From Candidatus Margulisiibacteriota bacterium (GTDB taxonomy: Bacteria; Margulisbacteria; WOR-1; XYC2-FULL-46-14; JAHJBW01): a stretch of 27,507 nucleotides of DNA. Of this stretch, positions 14,422 through 22,331 are shown one piece after another. The first letter of the stretch is position 1; each line of letters begins with the position of its first letter. The stretch spans positions 1 to 27,507 of the forward strand of contig JAHJBW010000082.1 of NCBI GenBank assembly GCA_018813405.1, written 5' to 3'. The translations under genes and the position numbers were made by a program. Below the pieces are notes generated by a model, which did not search any database, had not been told where the DNA came from, and was given only the letters and a program-made list of their open reading frames with translations.

Positions 14422-14924
14422 TACAAAAAGGCAAAGCTCGAACATTCCCAAATCATCCCAACGACATCAACACGGATTATATCATCTCCGGACGCTACAA
14501 GTTCAAGATCCAGGACCCGAATGAACTTGCTACACATGTAATGGAAGATCTCGATCCAAACTTTTTCAAGCGCGTTGAAAAAGGCGATTTTATCGTTGCC
14601 GGCAACAACTTTGGCTGCGGTTCTTCACGAGAGCAGGCCCCTATGGCTATCAAGTACGCCAACATCTCGGCGGTGATCGCCAACTCCTTTGCAAGAATTT
14701 TCTACCGCAACTGTTTTAACCTTGGACTGCCGGCTATCGAGGCTGACACTTCGGGGATCGAAGAAGGAGACGAGCTGGAGCTGGACATGGATGCCGGCAT
14801 CCTAAAGAATAAGACCAAAAACAAAGAAATAAAGATAGCACCGGTCCCAAAGACCATGCAGACCCTTCTTGCCGACGGCGGGCTGGTGGAGCACTTTAAA
14901 AAGCATGATGGATTCAAGGTTTGA
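14418..14924 (+). CDS. leuD: 3-isopropylmalate dehydratase-type small subunit (LeuD/HacB)
   Basis: The swivel domain that completes the LeuC active site. In 168 residues the family marks are NDINTDYIISGRY (about 15-27), VAGNNFGCGSSREQAP (about 60-75) and ANSFARIFYRNCFNLGLPAIE (about 88-108). The substrate-recognition loop after the ISGRY segment reads RYKFK, not the YLRT or YLVY-type loops described for isopropylmalate isomerase and homoaconitase in methanogens, so the exact substrate is uncertain. It is translationally coupled to leuC by an ATGA overlap, and its 3' end overlaps the archease start. Confidence 0.9.
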   Translation: MIQKGKARTFPNHPNDINTDYIISGRYKFKIQDPNELATHVMEDLDPNFFKRVEKGDFIVAGNNFGCGSSREQAPMAIKYANISAVIANSFARIFYRNCFNLGLPAIEADTSGIEEGDELELDMDAGILKNKTKNKEIKIAPVPKTMQTLLADGGLVEHFKKHDGFKV

Positions 14925-15315
14925 AATCATTGACCATCCCTCTGACATTGGCATAATCGCCTACGGCGACAACTACAAAGAGACCTTTGAGAACGCCGCG
15001 GCAGGAATGTTTTCAGTAATAGCCAAGATCCCGGAAGTTCCGGGCAAGCTTTCCTTTGATCTGCAAATCCAGGCCAATGACAGGGAAGAATTGCTGGTGG
15101 ATTGGCTCAATGAGCTGATCTACCTTGAAGAATCCCAAAAAGTGCTGTTAAACCGGTTTGTGATAACCCTGCTTAACGATAAAGAGCTCAAGGCGCATGT
15201 TGAAGGAATAAAGATCGATCCCCTGCTCCACAGCCTGCACAGATCTATTAAAGCCGCTACCTATAATATGTTAGAATTATCTGAAAAGAAAGCGAGGGTG
15301 ATCTTTGATGTTTAA
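14905..15315 (+). CDS. Archease
   Basis: Archease is a small metal-binding protein that stimulates the tRNA/RNA ligase RtcB by speeding its guanylylation and widening its substrate range. Seen: FEIIDHPSDIGIIAYG near the N-terminus, where the HPSD/HTAD motif carries metal ligands, ENAAAGMFSVI, LLVDWLNELIYLEES, and the C-terminal IKAATYNMLEL...ARVIFDV with its terminal Asp. The length of about 136 is normal. The start is ATG 14905 or 14908, inside the last codons of leuD; nothing homologous lies upstream of it. No rtcB is present in this window, so its partner must be elsewhere. Confidence 0.92.
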   Translation: MMDSRFEIIDHPSDIGIIAYGDNYKETFENAAAGMFSVIAKIPEVPGKLSFDLQIQANDREELLVDWLNELIYLEESQKVLLNRFVITLLNDKELKAHVEGIKIDPLLHSLHRSIKAATYNMLELSEKKARVIFDV

Positions 15316-15739
15316 CCTTGGATGGGAAGCTGATGTCATATTGAAATTGATCCTGGCCTGTGTCTTTGGCGGCATGATCGGAGTGCTCAGGGAACAGGAA
15401 AAAAAGGCCGCGGGCCTGCGGACCCACATGCTGGTTTGCATGGGCGCCGCGCTGTTCGTGGTCATCTCTCTCTTTATCGAAAGCAAATATATTGGCGTTG
15501 ACGTGGGGCGCATTGCCTCCAATGTCGTCATCGGCATCGGCTTTATCGGGGCCGGCACCATAATACAATCACGCGAAGGCTCGGTGATCGGCATAACCAC
15601 CGCGGCCTCTATCTGGGTCACCGCCGCCATCGGTGTGGCACTGGGCTTTGGCATGTACATTACAGCCTTAACCGCTATGGTCCTCGCGGTGATCGCCCTA
15701 AAATTCCTTGGCCACATTGAAAAAAGGTTTTTCAAGTAA
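15308..15739 (+). CDS. MgtC/SapB family membrane protein
   Basis: A 143-residue inner-membrane protein with four hydrophobic helices matching the MgtC N-terminal domain: REQEKKAAGLRTHMLVCMGAAL (about 26-47, including the conserved Arg and Gly-Leu-Arg-Thr), GIGFIGAGTI (about 78-87) and GITTAASIWVTAAIGVALGFG (about 96-116). MgtC proteins affect magnesium homeostasis and inhibit the F-type ATPase in pathogens. This short form lacks the C-terminal ACT-like domain of virulence MgtC, so its role is unknown. ATG 15308 overlaps the archease stop by 8 nt. A TTG one codon earlier is possible but less likely. Confidence 0.9.
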   Translation: MFNLGWEADVILKLILACVFGGMIGVLREQEKKAAGLRTHMLVCMGAALFVVISLFIESKYIGVDVGRIASNVVIGIGFIGAGTIIQSREGSVIGITTAASIWVTAAIGVALGFGMYITALTAMVLAVIALKFLGHIEKRFFK

Positions 15740-15763
15740 ACAACTGCATGGACGCATAGAAAG

Positions 15764-16621
15764 ATGCATATTATCCTCGGCCAAACTGCCGTCGGCAAAA
15801 CCAAATACGCTATTGAACTAGCCAAAAAAGTGAGCGGCGAGATCCTTTCCGCCGACTCCATGCAGGTTTACCGCGGCATGGACATTGGCACGGCCAAGTC
15901 CACCAAAGAAGAAAGGCAGGACATCCCTCACCACCTGATCGACATCCGCGATCCCGATGAAGAATGGACCGTCTCGGATTTTGTGAAGGAGACCGAAAAA
16001 CTTGTGCCGCAGATTATCGCGAGAGGAAAAGCACCAATCATCGCCGGAGGGACGGGGCTGTACCTTTGGGCATTGCTCGAAGGATTTTCTTTCCCCATTG
16101 TTCCAGCCGATCCCGAGTTGCGCAAAAGGCTGGGGGCGGACCCCCTTGAAAAGCTTTTTGCGCAACTGAAAGAAGTTGACCCTCAAGCCGCCGCCAAGAT
16201 ACACCCCAACGACAAAAAGCGCATCGTAAGGGGGCTTGAGGTTTATGAACTGACGGGGAAACCGATATCATCATTCGCTATTGAAGGCAAGGTGACGTCA
16301 CCCCGCCTTAAATGGAATTGCAAAATTATTGGCCTCACTCTCCCCCGCGAGGAGCTCTACAGGCGCATTGAAGAACGCGTAGATAGGATGCTGGATAAAG
16401 GCCTGGTTAATGAGGTGAAGGGCTTACTGGCCAAAGGCTATTCGCGAGAGCTAAGCTCAATGCAGGCGCTGGGCTATAAGGAAACCATAGATCATCTTGA
16501 GGGTAAATATTCGTACGAGGAATATGTGAAGTATTTCAAGCAAAAATCACGTAATTTTGCGCGCAGGCAAATGACGTGGTTCAAGAGGTTTAAGGACGTT
16601 GCCTGGGAAACCGCGCCCTGA
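15764..16621 (+). CDS. miaA: tRNA dimethylallyltransferase
   Basis: Adds a dimethylallyl group to N6 of A37 in tRNAs that read codons starting with U. Seen in 285 residues: P-loop GQTAVGKT (6-13), LSADSMQVYRGMDIGTAK (about 28-45) with the catalytic Asp and tRNA-contacting region, HHLIDIRDP, IAGGTGLYLWALL (about 94-106), and the C-terminal MQALGYKE...RQMTWFKR. Slightly shorter than the E. coli enzyme, as in many bacteria. It is the last gene of the leuCD-archease-mgtC-miaA run. Its 3' 32 nt overlap the 3' end of hisD on the other strand, leaving no room for a terminator between them. Two of five operon genes (archease, miaA) concern tRNA. Confidence 0.95.
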   Translation: MHIILGQTAVGKTKYAIELAKKVSGEILSADSMQVYRGMDIGTAKSTKEERQDIPHHLIDIRDPDEEWTVSDFVKETEKLVPQIIARGKAPIIAGGTGLYLWALLEGFSFPIVPADPELRKRLGADPLEKLFAQLKEVDPQAAAKIHPNDKKRIVRGLEVYELTGKPISSFAIEGKVTSPRLKWNCKIIGLTLPREELYRRIEERVDRMLDKGLVNEVKGLLAKGYSRELSSMQALGYKETIDHLEGKYSYEEYVKYFKQKSRNFARRQMTWFKRFKDVAWETAP

Positions 16622-17873
16622 CGGATCTTGCGTGGGCATCAAGCCCTTCTATGCTTGCCAGCAGTTCAATATCTCCGGCTACCCTTGCGAGCGCGGCCTT
16701 ATTGTATTGTACATAGCTCTGCCGTTTTGTAAAATCATATACCCCCAGAGGCGAAGCATACCTGGCTGTGCCGCCAGTGGGAAGGACATGGTTGGTGCCC
16801 GCCATATAGTCCCCAAGCGCGACCGGCGTGTAAGGCCCTATGAATATCGCGCCGGCGTTCGTAAGCTCGCTTATCTCTTTCTTTGAAAGTTTGGCCATTA
16901 TCTCAAGGTGTTCTGGGGCGACCTTGTTCGATATCTCAATAGCCTGTTTCATGCTGTCAACCAAAAATATCTTGCCGTTATTGGCGGCCGAAAGCGCCAG
17001 AATATCCTTGCGGCCAAGCTCTTCCATCTGCTCTTCCGCGCTTTCCGAAACAGCCGCGGCCAGAGACCTTGATGTTGTAACAAGAACTGCGGAAGCGAAG
17101 CGATCGTGTTCAAGCTGGGCCAACATGTCCGCGGCTATGAACTGCGGAGAAGCCTTGCCATCAGCTATGATCAAGATATCTGACGGGCCCGCCAGGCTGT
17201 CTATGCCGACCGTCCCGTACAAAAGCTTTTTAGCCAGAACGACATAAATGTTGCCAGGCCCTACTATCTTGTCCACCTTTGGCACTGTTTCCGTGCCAAA
17301 AGCCAGCGCCGCCACTGCCTGCGCGCCGCCAACCCTGTATATCTCGCCTATCCCCGCCTCCGCCGCCGCCACCAGTATGTGCGGATCTATTTTGGGGGGC
17401 GATACCATAACAACGCGGCTAACCCCTGCCAGCTTTGCGGGTATGGCATTCATCAGTACTGAAGAAGGATAAGAAGCCACACCAGCCGGCACATATATCC
17501 CAACACTTGCCAGGGGCAGAACACGCATTCCGATATTTATCCCGCTCGATCGATCGTCAAATCCTTTGGATACCTGCCTCTGGTGGTAGGAGACAATGTG
17601 CTTGATAGATTTTCGCAGAGCCTTGAAAAAAGCCCCATCTACTTTTTTATACGCGTTACTGATGTCGCGCTGGCTTACCCGTAATTGTTTGGCGGAAAGC
17701 TCGACTCCGTCAAACTTTTCCGCGTACCTTAGTATGGCGGCATCACCGGACTTCCTGACATTTTCAACAATATGGCAGACCCGTTCCTGGACAAGGTTAT
17801 TGCCTACAAGCATATCGGCAAGCTTGTCTATCTCCTGTGCTATTTGAGATTTCTTGTCATAGGTCCTAAACAT
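16590..17873 (-). CDS. hisD: Histidinol dehydrogenase
   Basis: Catalyses the last two oxidations of histidine synthesis, L-histidinol to L-histidine with NAD+ and Zn2+. It has 427 residues with all family blocks: GIYVPAGVASYPSSVLMNAIPA (about 125-146), VGGAQAVAALAFGTETVP, KIVGPGNIYV and GIDSLAGPSDILI. The Zn ligands are Gln253 and His256 (AQLEHD), Asp355 (LGDYMAGTNH) and His414, and PEHLE carries the general base His322. The start ATG overlaps the stop of the preceding nucleotidyltransferase by 8 nt. No other his gene is present, so this is a dispersed histidine pathway rather than a his operon. Confidence 0.96.
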   Translation of the reverse strand: MFRTYDKKSQIAQEIDKLADMLVGNNLVQERVCHIVENVRKSGDAAILRYAEKFDGVELSAKQLRVSQRDISNAYKKVDGAFFKALRKSIKHIVSYHQRQVSKGFDDRSSGINIGMRVLPLASVGIYVPAGVASYPSSVLMNAIPAKLAGVSRVVMVSPPKIDPHILVAAAEAGIGEIYRVGGAQAVAALAFGTETVPKVDKIVGPGNIYVVLAKKLLYGTVGIDSLAGPSDILIIADGKASPQFIAADMLAQLEHDRFASAVLVTTSRSLAAAVSESAEEQMEELGRKDILALSAANNGKIFLVDSMKQAIEISNKVAPEHLEIMAKLSKKEISELTNAGAIFIGPYTPVALGDYMAGTNHVLPTGGTARYASPLGVYDFTKRQSYVQYNKAALARVAGDIELLASIEGLDAHARSVRARFPRQRP

Positions 17874-18939
17874 TTAAAACAGATCCCCTGGTTATTACGG
17901 TCTTATCACCAATGATAGCTCCGTCTATTCTGACCTCGTCCTCAATATGGCAGTTCCTGCCTATTATACTATTTTTTATTACAACATCCTTGCCTATCTG
18001 TGTCCCGCTCCATACAATGGTCCTCTCCAGGACCGATTTTTCGCCAACCCTTACCCTGTCGCCAAGAACGGTCAATTCATTTATGGCCGCGCCTTCCGCA
18101 ATAAGCGCCTGCTTCCCCAGAAGGCAGGGGCTGTATAATTTGGCCGCTTTATCTATCTCCGAACTATCGCCCACCCATATATCATCCCTTATCCTTCGTC
18201 CTTTAAGGTTGACCTGGACAGCGCCCCTTAAGATAGCCTCATGGACCTTGATGTACTTTGCGGGATTGCCAATGTCTATCCAGTATGAATTATCCTTGTA
18301 GCCAAACATCGGGGCCCCCTTTTCCAGCAAAGACGGGAACAGTCCGTTCTCGAACATATACGGCTTACCGGCAGGGACATCCTTAAAGACCGCGGGGTCC
18401 AGAATATAGGTGCCGGCATTGATAAAAAATTCCTTTATGCCCTCCAGCCTTATCCAGGCGGGCTTTTCAACAAACTCCCTGACCCTGCCTTTTTCGTCGG
18501 TCAGCACCAGGCCAAATGGAGTGGGGTCCTGTACTTGCGTCAGGGCCAGAGTTGCGGTTGCCTTGTTCTTCTTGTGGAAATCTATCAGCTTCCCAAGGTG
18601 CAAGCCGGTAATAACGTCCCCATTCAATACGATCAGGGGGTCTTTGTCAAAATATTTTTCCGCGTTCTTTACCGCGCCGGCCGTGCCAAGCGGGTCTTCT
18701 TCCAGCGAGAAATATATTTTGCAGCCAAGTTCTTTTTCCTCCAGCTTTACAAGTTTTTTTATATCATCAGACAGATAATGGAGGTTGAGGATTATTTCGC
18801 AAATGCCAAATTTCTTCAGCCATTCGATCTGGTGCAGCACGAGCGCAACATTCGCGACAGGGACAATGGGCTTGGGTATGTTATATGTCAGCGGCCTTAA
18901 ACGGGTGCCAAGTCCTCCGGCAATGATCACTGCTTTCAT
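17866..18939 (-). CDS. Sugar-1-phosphate nucleotidyltransferase (mannose-1-P guanylyltransferase-like)
   Basis: Activates a sugar 1-phosphate with an NTP to an NDP-sugar for surface polysaccharide synthesis. Seen in 357 residues: AVIIAGGLGTRLRPLT (3-18) with the pyrophosphorylase signature, PKPIVPVAN (about 22-30), EDPLGTAGAVKNA, VLNGDVITG (metal-binding Asp), EFVEKP and FINAGTYILDP. A left-handed beta-helix with hexad-like repeats follows (about 245-355: IRDDIWVGDSSEI, CHIEDEVRIDG, TVITRGSVLNV). The neighbour is a phosphoglucose/phosphomannose isomerase, which favours GDP-mannose or a glucose nucleotide, but the base and sugar cannot be fixed from sequence. ATGA overlap with the isomerase gene. 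Confidence 0.93.
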   Translation of the reverse strand: MKAVIIAGGLGTRLRPLTYNIPKPIVPVANVALVLHQIEWLKKFGICEIILNLHYLSDDIKKLVKLEEKELGCKIYFSLEEDPLGTAGAVKNAEKYFDKDPLIVLNGDVITGLHLGKLIDFHKKNKATATLALTQVQDPTPFGLVLTDEKGRVREFVEKPAWIRLEGIKEFFINAGTYILDPAVFKDVPAGKPYMFENGLFPSLLEKGAPMFGYKDNSYWIDIGNPAKYIKVHEAILRGAVQVNLKGRRIRDDIWVGDSSEIDKAAKLYSPCLLGKQALIAEGAAINELTVLGDRVRVGEKSVLERTIVWSGTQIGKDVVIKNSIIGRNCHIEDEVRIDGAIIGDKTVITRGSVLNV

Positions 18940-19994
18940 CTTTTGAGCTCCCTTTTGAGCTTTTGTATCACATCAATTGGCGTGGGGTCAATATCCTTCA
19001 ATATGGCCAGATAAACAGACACCATATCCGTAATATATATCAACGAGAACAATCTCGCCAGCGGGGCAACGCCCTGGGACCAAACCTCGAGCGCCCCGTC
19101 AAAATGACGGCTGATCAGGGATTTTGTTACGTCGATCCTTTTCTTTACGCGTTCATTCTCTTTTTCGTCGCGCAGCAGGATCAGAGCAAAAGGGTGCTTT
19201 CCCTTGGCCAGGCTGGAAAATCCCACGATCTCGTTATGGTCCAGCTCGGTGAACAAAGAAAGATGAGCGACCGTTTTGCTGTTCTCGTTAAGCTGGTTCT
19301 TGAAACGCAGTCCAGCCGCGGAAGCCAGTTCATGTCCAGCCAAAATTATCGGAAATTTCTTGTATAGTTTTTCAGCCAGCTGTTTGGCGGGATTAGAAAA
19401 GATTTTTACGGGAGGCCCGATCTTTGCGTCCATAGACTGCAGGACAGACACTGTTTCATCTACCTGGGACATAAAGCCATTGGTCAGCTTTAACTGCTCA
19501 AGAACAAATAGAATTGGCAAAGTAAGATAAGCTATCGCCGCCCGCGGCTGCAGTCCTGGCCTTACCTTAATGAAAGGGATGTTTTTTTCTGCCGCCAGGG
19601 ACAACAGCGCCCCGGAAGAAGCGATACAAACCACCTTGGCCTTCCTCTGGACAGCTTCCTTGAAGCAATTCAGTGTTTCTTCGGTCTCTCCGGAATAGCT
19701 GACAATAAATACCAGGCTATCTTCAGCGACCGAAGCCGGGAGGGAATAGCTGCGGTTCACCATAAAGGGAATGTCCAGGCTTTGCTCAAGCAGAACGCGG
19801 CAGATGTCCCCTCCCATGGCCGACCCGCCAATGCCGCTTACCACCACCTGTCCGGTCCTGTCGGGAAGCAACACCTCCCCGCTTGGCCGCAGTTCCGAGG
19901 CTTCCGCAAGCATTTTCGGAATAGAGCACACGCTCTCCAGCATGCCCGAACGATCTATTGATCCAAACTTTTCTATTTCATCCAATCGAACCAC
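18936..19994 (-). CDS. Bifunctional phosphoglucose/phosphomannose isomerase
   Basis: Interconverts fructose 6-phosphate with glucose 6-phosphate and mannose 6-phosphate; the class found in archaea, Actinobacteria and several candidate phyla instead of classical PGI. Two SIS domains in 352 residues: GIGGSAMGGD (about 54-63), SYSGETEETLNC (about 98-109), the bifunctional-class motif RPGLQPRAAIAYL (about 144-156), RFKNQLNENSKT with catalytic Glu, TELDHNEIVGF with catalytic His, and DPTPIDVIQKLK at the end. The start is GTG 19994, which overlaps the ctpA stop by 17 nt. It feeds the adjacent nucleotidyltransferase with a hexose-phosphate pool. Confidence 0.93.
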   Translation of the reverse strand: MVRLDEIEKFGSIDRSGMLESVCSIPKMLAEASELRPSGEVLLPDRTGQVVVSGIGGSAMGGDICRVLLEQSLDIPFMVNRSYSLPASVAEDSLVFIVSYSGETEETLNCFKEAVQRKAKVVCIASSGALLSLAAEKNIPFIKVRPGLQPRAAIAYLTLPILFVLEQLKLTNGFMSQVDETVSVLQSMDAKIGPPVKIFSNPAKQLAEKLYKKFPIILAGHELASAAGLRFKNQLNENSKTVAHLSLFTELDHNEIVGFSSLAKGKHPFALILLRDEKENERVKKRIDVTKSLISRHFDGALEVWSQGVAPLARLFSLIYITDMVSVYLAILKDIDPTPIDVIQKLKRELKR

Positions 19995-21165
19995 GGATTT
20001 TCTCTTTTAACACGTCTATGGCTTTTTGCAACTGGATATCTTTCGCGTCATCACCGTTCAGCAGGGCATCAGCCTCTTCTGTCGGCAGCTCGATCGCATA
20101 ATCAGGCTCTATGCCTTTTTTGCTGATGTCTTCGCCTGAAGGAGTTAGATATTTTGCGATGGTAAGCAATACGGCTGAGCCATCCTGCAAAACTCGCACG
20201 CTCTGGACACTCGCCTTGCCAAAGGTCTTTGCCCCCACCAGCGGCGCGACATGGTTGTCGCGCAGGGCCCCTGCCAATATTTCAGACGCGGAAGCCGAAG
20301 CACCGTTAACCAGCACCACCAACGGCCTGTCCCAGATAAACTGCCCGTTCGAATACTGGACATCTCGCATGCCCTCGCGATCGACGGTCTGTACAATGGC
20401 GCCTTTTTTTATGAACATACTGCCAATATCTATGGCGTTGTCCAGCAGGCCGCCGCCATTGTTCCTGACATCAACTATCAAACCTTTTGCCCCCTTCTTC
20501 TTCGCCGCGTCAATGGCCGCCTTTACTTCTTTGGGGCTGTCCTTTTTCTCAAAGGTATTAAGTTTTATATAGGCAATGCTGTCACCTATCATCTTGTATT
20601 CGGTGCTTTTTATTTCGATCTTGTCCCTTACAATAGCATAATCTTTGGGATCTTTCGCGTCACCCCTTAAAATACCCAGTTTCACTTTTGTGCCGCGCGG
20701 CCCCCGTATAAGAGAGACCGCCTGCTCCAAAGCCATGTCCCTGGTGGGTTTGCCGTCAATTGTCGCGATCCTGTCTTTGGATTTCAACCCCATTTTGTGG
20801 GCCGGCGTCCCTTTGATGGGAGATATGACCATTAATTGCTTGTCCTTCATTCCAATATATATACCTATGCCGTTATAACTGCCCCTCAGGCGGACCTGCA
20901 TTTCCTTGTAGTCTTTTGGCTCCATAAATCTTGAATACGGATCATCGAGGGAATCAAGCAATCCCCTGATGGACCCGTAGACTATATTCGTGTTGTCAAC
21001 GTTCTTCTCAACATAGTTGTTCTTTACCAGGGACAATACCTGCAAATAAACTTCCAACTTGCTTTCCAGGTCTTCCTGCGCCTTCCCTTTGCCAAAAACA
21101 AATCCAAAACCGAAAACCAACAAGATCAACATTAATCCCACTAACGGCTTCTTATACTTTTGCAT
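19978..21165 (-). CDS. ctpA: Carboxy-terminal processing protease (S41, CtpA/Prc-like)
   Basis: An exported PDZ serine protease that trims or degrades periplasmic proteins and often controls peptidoglycan hydrolases. It has 395 residues: signal anchor (about 8-25), PDZ domain (about 98-170; GIGIYIGMKDKQLMV, SPIKGTPAHKMGLKSKDRI), RNNGGGLLDNAI, and the catalytic block VLVNGASASASEI with GAKTFGKASVQ. By spacing to B. subtilis CtpB the dyad is Ser292-Lys317 with Gln321. A strong AAGGAGG precedes ATG 21165. It lies 11 nt downstream of an M23 endopeptidase, a common pairing. Confidence 0.95.
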   Translation of the reverse strand: MQKYKKPLVGLMLILLVFGFGFVFGKGKAQEDLESKLEVYLQVLSLVKNNYVEKNVDNTNIVYGSIRGLLDSLDDPYSRFMEPKDYKEMQVRLRGSYNGIGIYIGMKDKQLMVISPIKGTPAHKMGLKSKDRIATIDGKPTRDMALEQAVSLIRGPRGTKVKLGILRGDAKDPKDYAIVRDKIEIKSTEYKMIGDSIAYIKLNTFEKKDSPKEVKAAIDAAKKKGAKGLIVDVRNNGGGLLDNAIDIGSMFIKKGAIVQTVDREGMRDVQYSNGQFIWDRPLVVLVNGASASASEILAGALRDNHVAPLVGAKTFGKASVQSVRVLQDGSAVLLTIAKYLTPSGEDISKKGIEPDYAIELPTEEADALLNGDDAKDIQLQKAIDVLKEKIRGSIG

Positions 21166-21176
21166 CCTTTCCCTCC

Positions 21177-22301
21177 TTAAGGTAGAAAACTGATCGGGTT
21201 CTTGGGTTTGCCGCTTTTTCGCACTTCAAAGTGCAGGTGCGGTCCGGTAGAATATCCTGTACTGCCGACCAGCCCGATAATTTGTCCTTTCTCAATGACT
21301 TTTCCCTTATTGGCATATATTCTCGACATATGCCCGTAAACTGTGGTCGTATTATTCCCGTGATTAATTACCACAGCTTTACCATATCCGTTCCACCAGC
21401 CCGACATTATTACGGTCCCGCTGTCAGCCGCCCTGATGGGCGTCCCGTAAGCGGCGGCTATATCAAGCCCGGTATGAAAATTCTTGCCCCCCCAGACTGG
21501 ATGTCTTCGGTAGCCGAAATTGGAAGTTATCCTTCCCCTTAACGGCCAGGCCAGACTGCCGCTGCCTTTGCCATCGGTACCAGACTTTGTGGCGTCCGCC
21601 ACTGTCTTTTGAATCAGGGCTTCAAGTTCTTCAGAGCTGCGCTCCAGTTCGGCGATCCGGCGCTCGTACTCTTCCCTGCGCTTTTTAAGGTCGTTCAAGA
21701 CCTTTTTTTCTTCATGCGCCCTTTCGGTGATCTCTTCTTTCTTCTGCGCTATCTGACTGGCCAGGCTTTTTATTTCCTGGGTCGTCTTTTCCAGCACATC
21801 TTTCTTTTCCTGCCTGCGGCTGTAAACATCGAGCAGTTCATTGATCAGCTTTACGTCCTGGTCCAGCACTTTGGAAAAATAGTACGATCTATTTATAAAG
21901 TCTGACATGCTTTTGGCGCTCAGGAGCATGTCCAGATAATTGACCGAACTGTTCTTGTATATCTCGTTGATCCTTTTCTTAAGCTTGGTCCCCTTGTACA
22001 AAAGCTCAAGATTGGTATCCTTTATCTCTGAGGTCAGATCAGAGATCTTGCTCTCGTTCTCCCCAATTTTGCTGTGGGCGGTTTGGAGCTGGGCCCTGGT
22101 CCTGTCAAGCGTGCTCCTTATCTGGTACAACCGGGTCAAACTTTCCTTTTGTCGCTGTTTGGTCTTTTGCAGTTCTTGTTTTTCTTTCACCAGCTGGGCG
22201 TTGATCCTCTCCAGCTTCTCCGCGGCCGTTTCCGCAAAGGCCCCGGAAGATATTAGCAATAAAAAGAAAAGTAGCGTCGCAACGCACCGTTGGAGAGACA
22301 T
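21177..22301 (-). CDS. Coiled-coil M23 (LytM) peptidoglycan endopeptidase / EnvC-like activator
   Basis: An exported wall hydrolase or hydrolase activator. It has 374 residues: N-terminal signal peptide ending near Ala23, two long coiled-coil stretches (about 25-105 and 140-225, rich in Glu/Lys/Leu heptads), and a C-terminal LytM domain (about 250-374). That domain has GRITSNFGYRRHPV, FHTGLDIAAAYGTPI (HxxxD zinc ligands), VVINHGN, TTVYGHMS and GPHLHFEVRKSG (HxH). All zinc-site residues are present, so unlike EnvC/NlpD it may be active itself. An extended -10 (TGGTAAAAT, 22317-22309) ends 7 nt before the ATG with no Shine-Dalgarno, suggesting a leaderless message. First gene of the M23-ctpA-isomerase-nucleotidyltransferase-hisD run. 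Confidence 0.94.
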   Translation of the reverse strand: MSLQRCVATLLFFLLLISSGAFAETAAEKLERINAQLVKEKQELQKTKQRQKESLTRLYQIRSTLDRTRAQLQTAHSKIGENESKISDLTSEIKDTNLELLYKGTKLKKRINEIYKNSSVNYLDMLLSAKSMSDFINRSYYFSKVLDQDVKLINELLDVYSRRQEKKDVLEKTTQEIKSLASQIAQKKEEITERAHEEKKVLNDLKKRREEYERRIAELERSSEELEALIQKTVADATKSGTDGKGSGSLAWPLRGRITSNFGYRRHPVWGGKNFHTGLDIAAAYGTPIRAADSGTVIMSGWWNGYGKAVVINHGNNTTTVYGHMSRIYANKGKVIEKGQIIGLVGSTGYSTGPHLHFEVRKSGKPKNPISFLP

Positions 22302-22308
22302 TCTACAG

Positions 22309-22317
22309 ATTTTACCA
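22309..22317 (-). promoter_or_regulatory. Extended -10 promoter of the M23 peptidase operon
   Basis: Minus strand TGG-TAAAAT, hexamer 22314-22309, 7 nt from the ATG at 22301. No good -35, as expected for an extended -10 promoter. Lies in the 30-nt gap after uvrC. Confidence 0.45.
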
Positions 22318-22331
22318 TAAATGAAGAGCTA

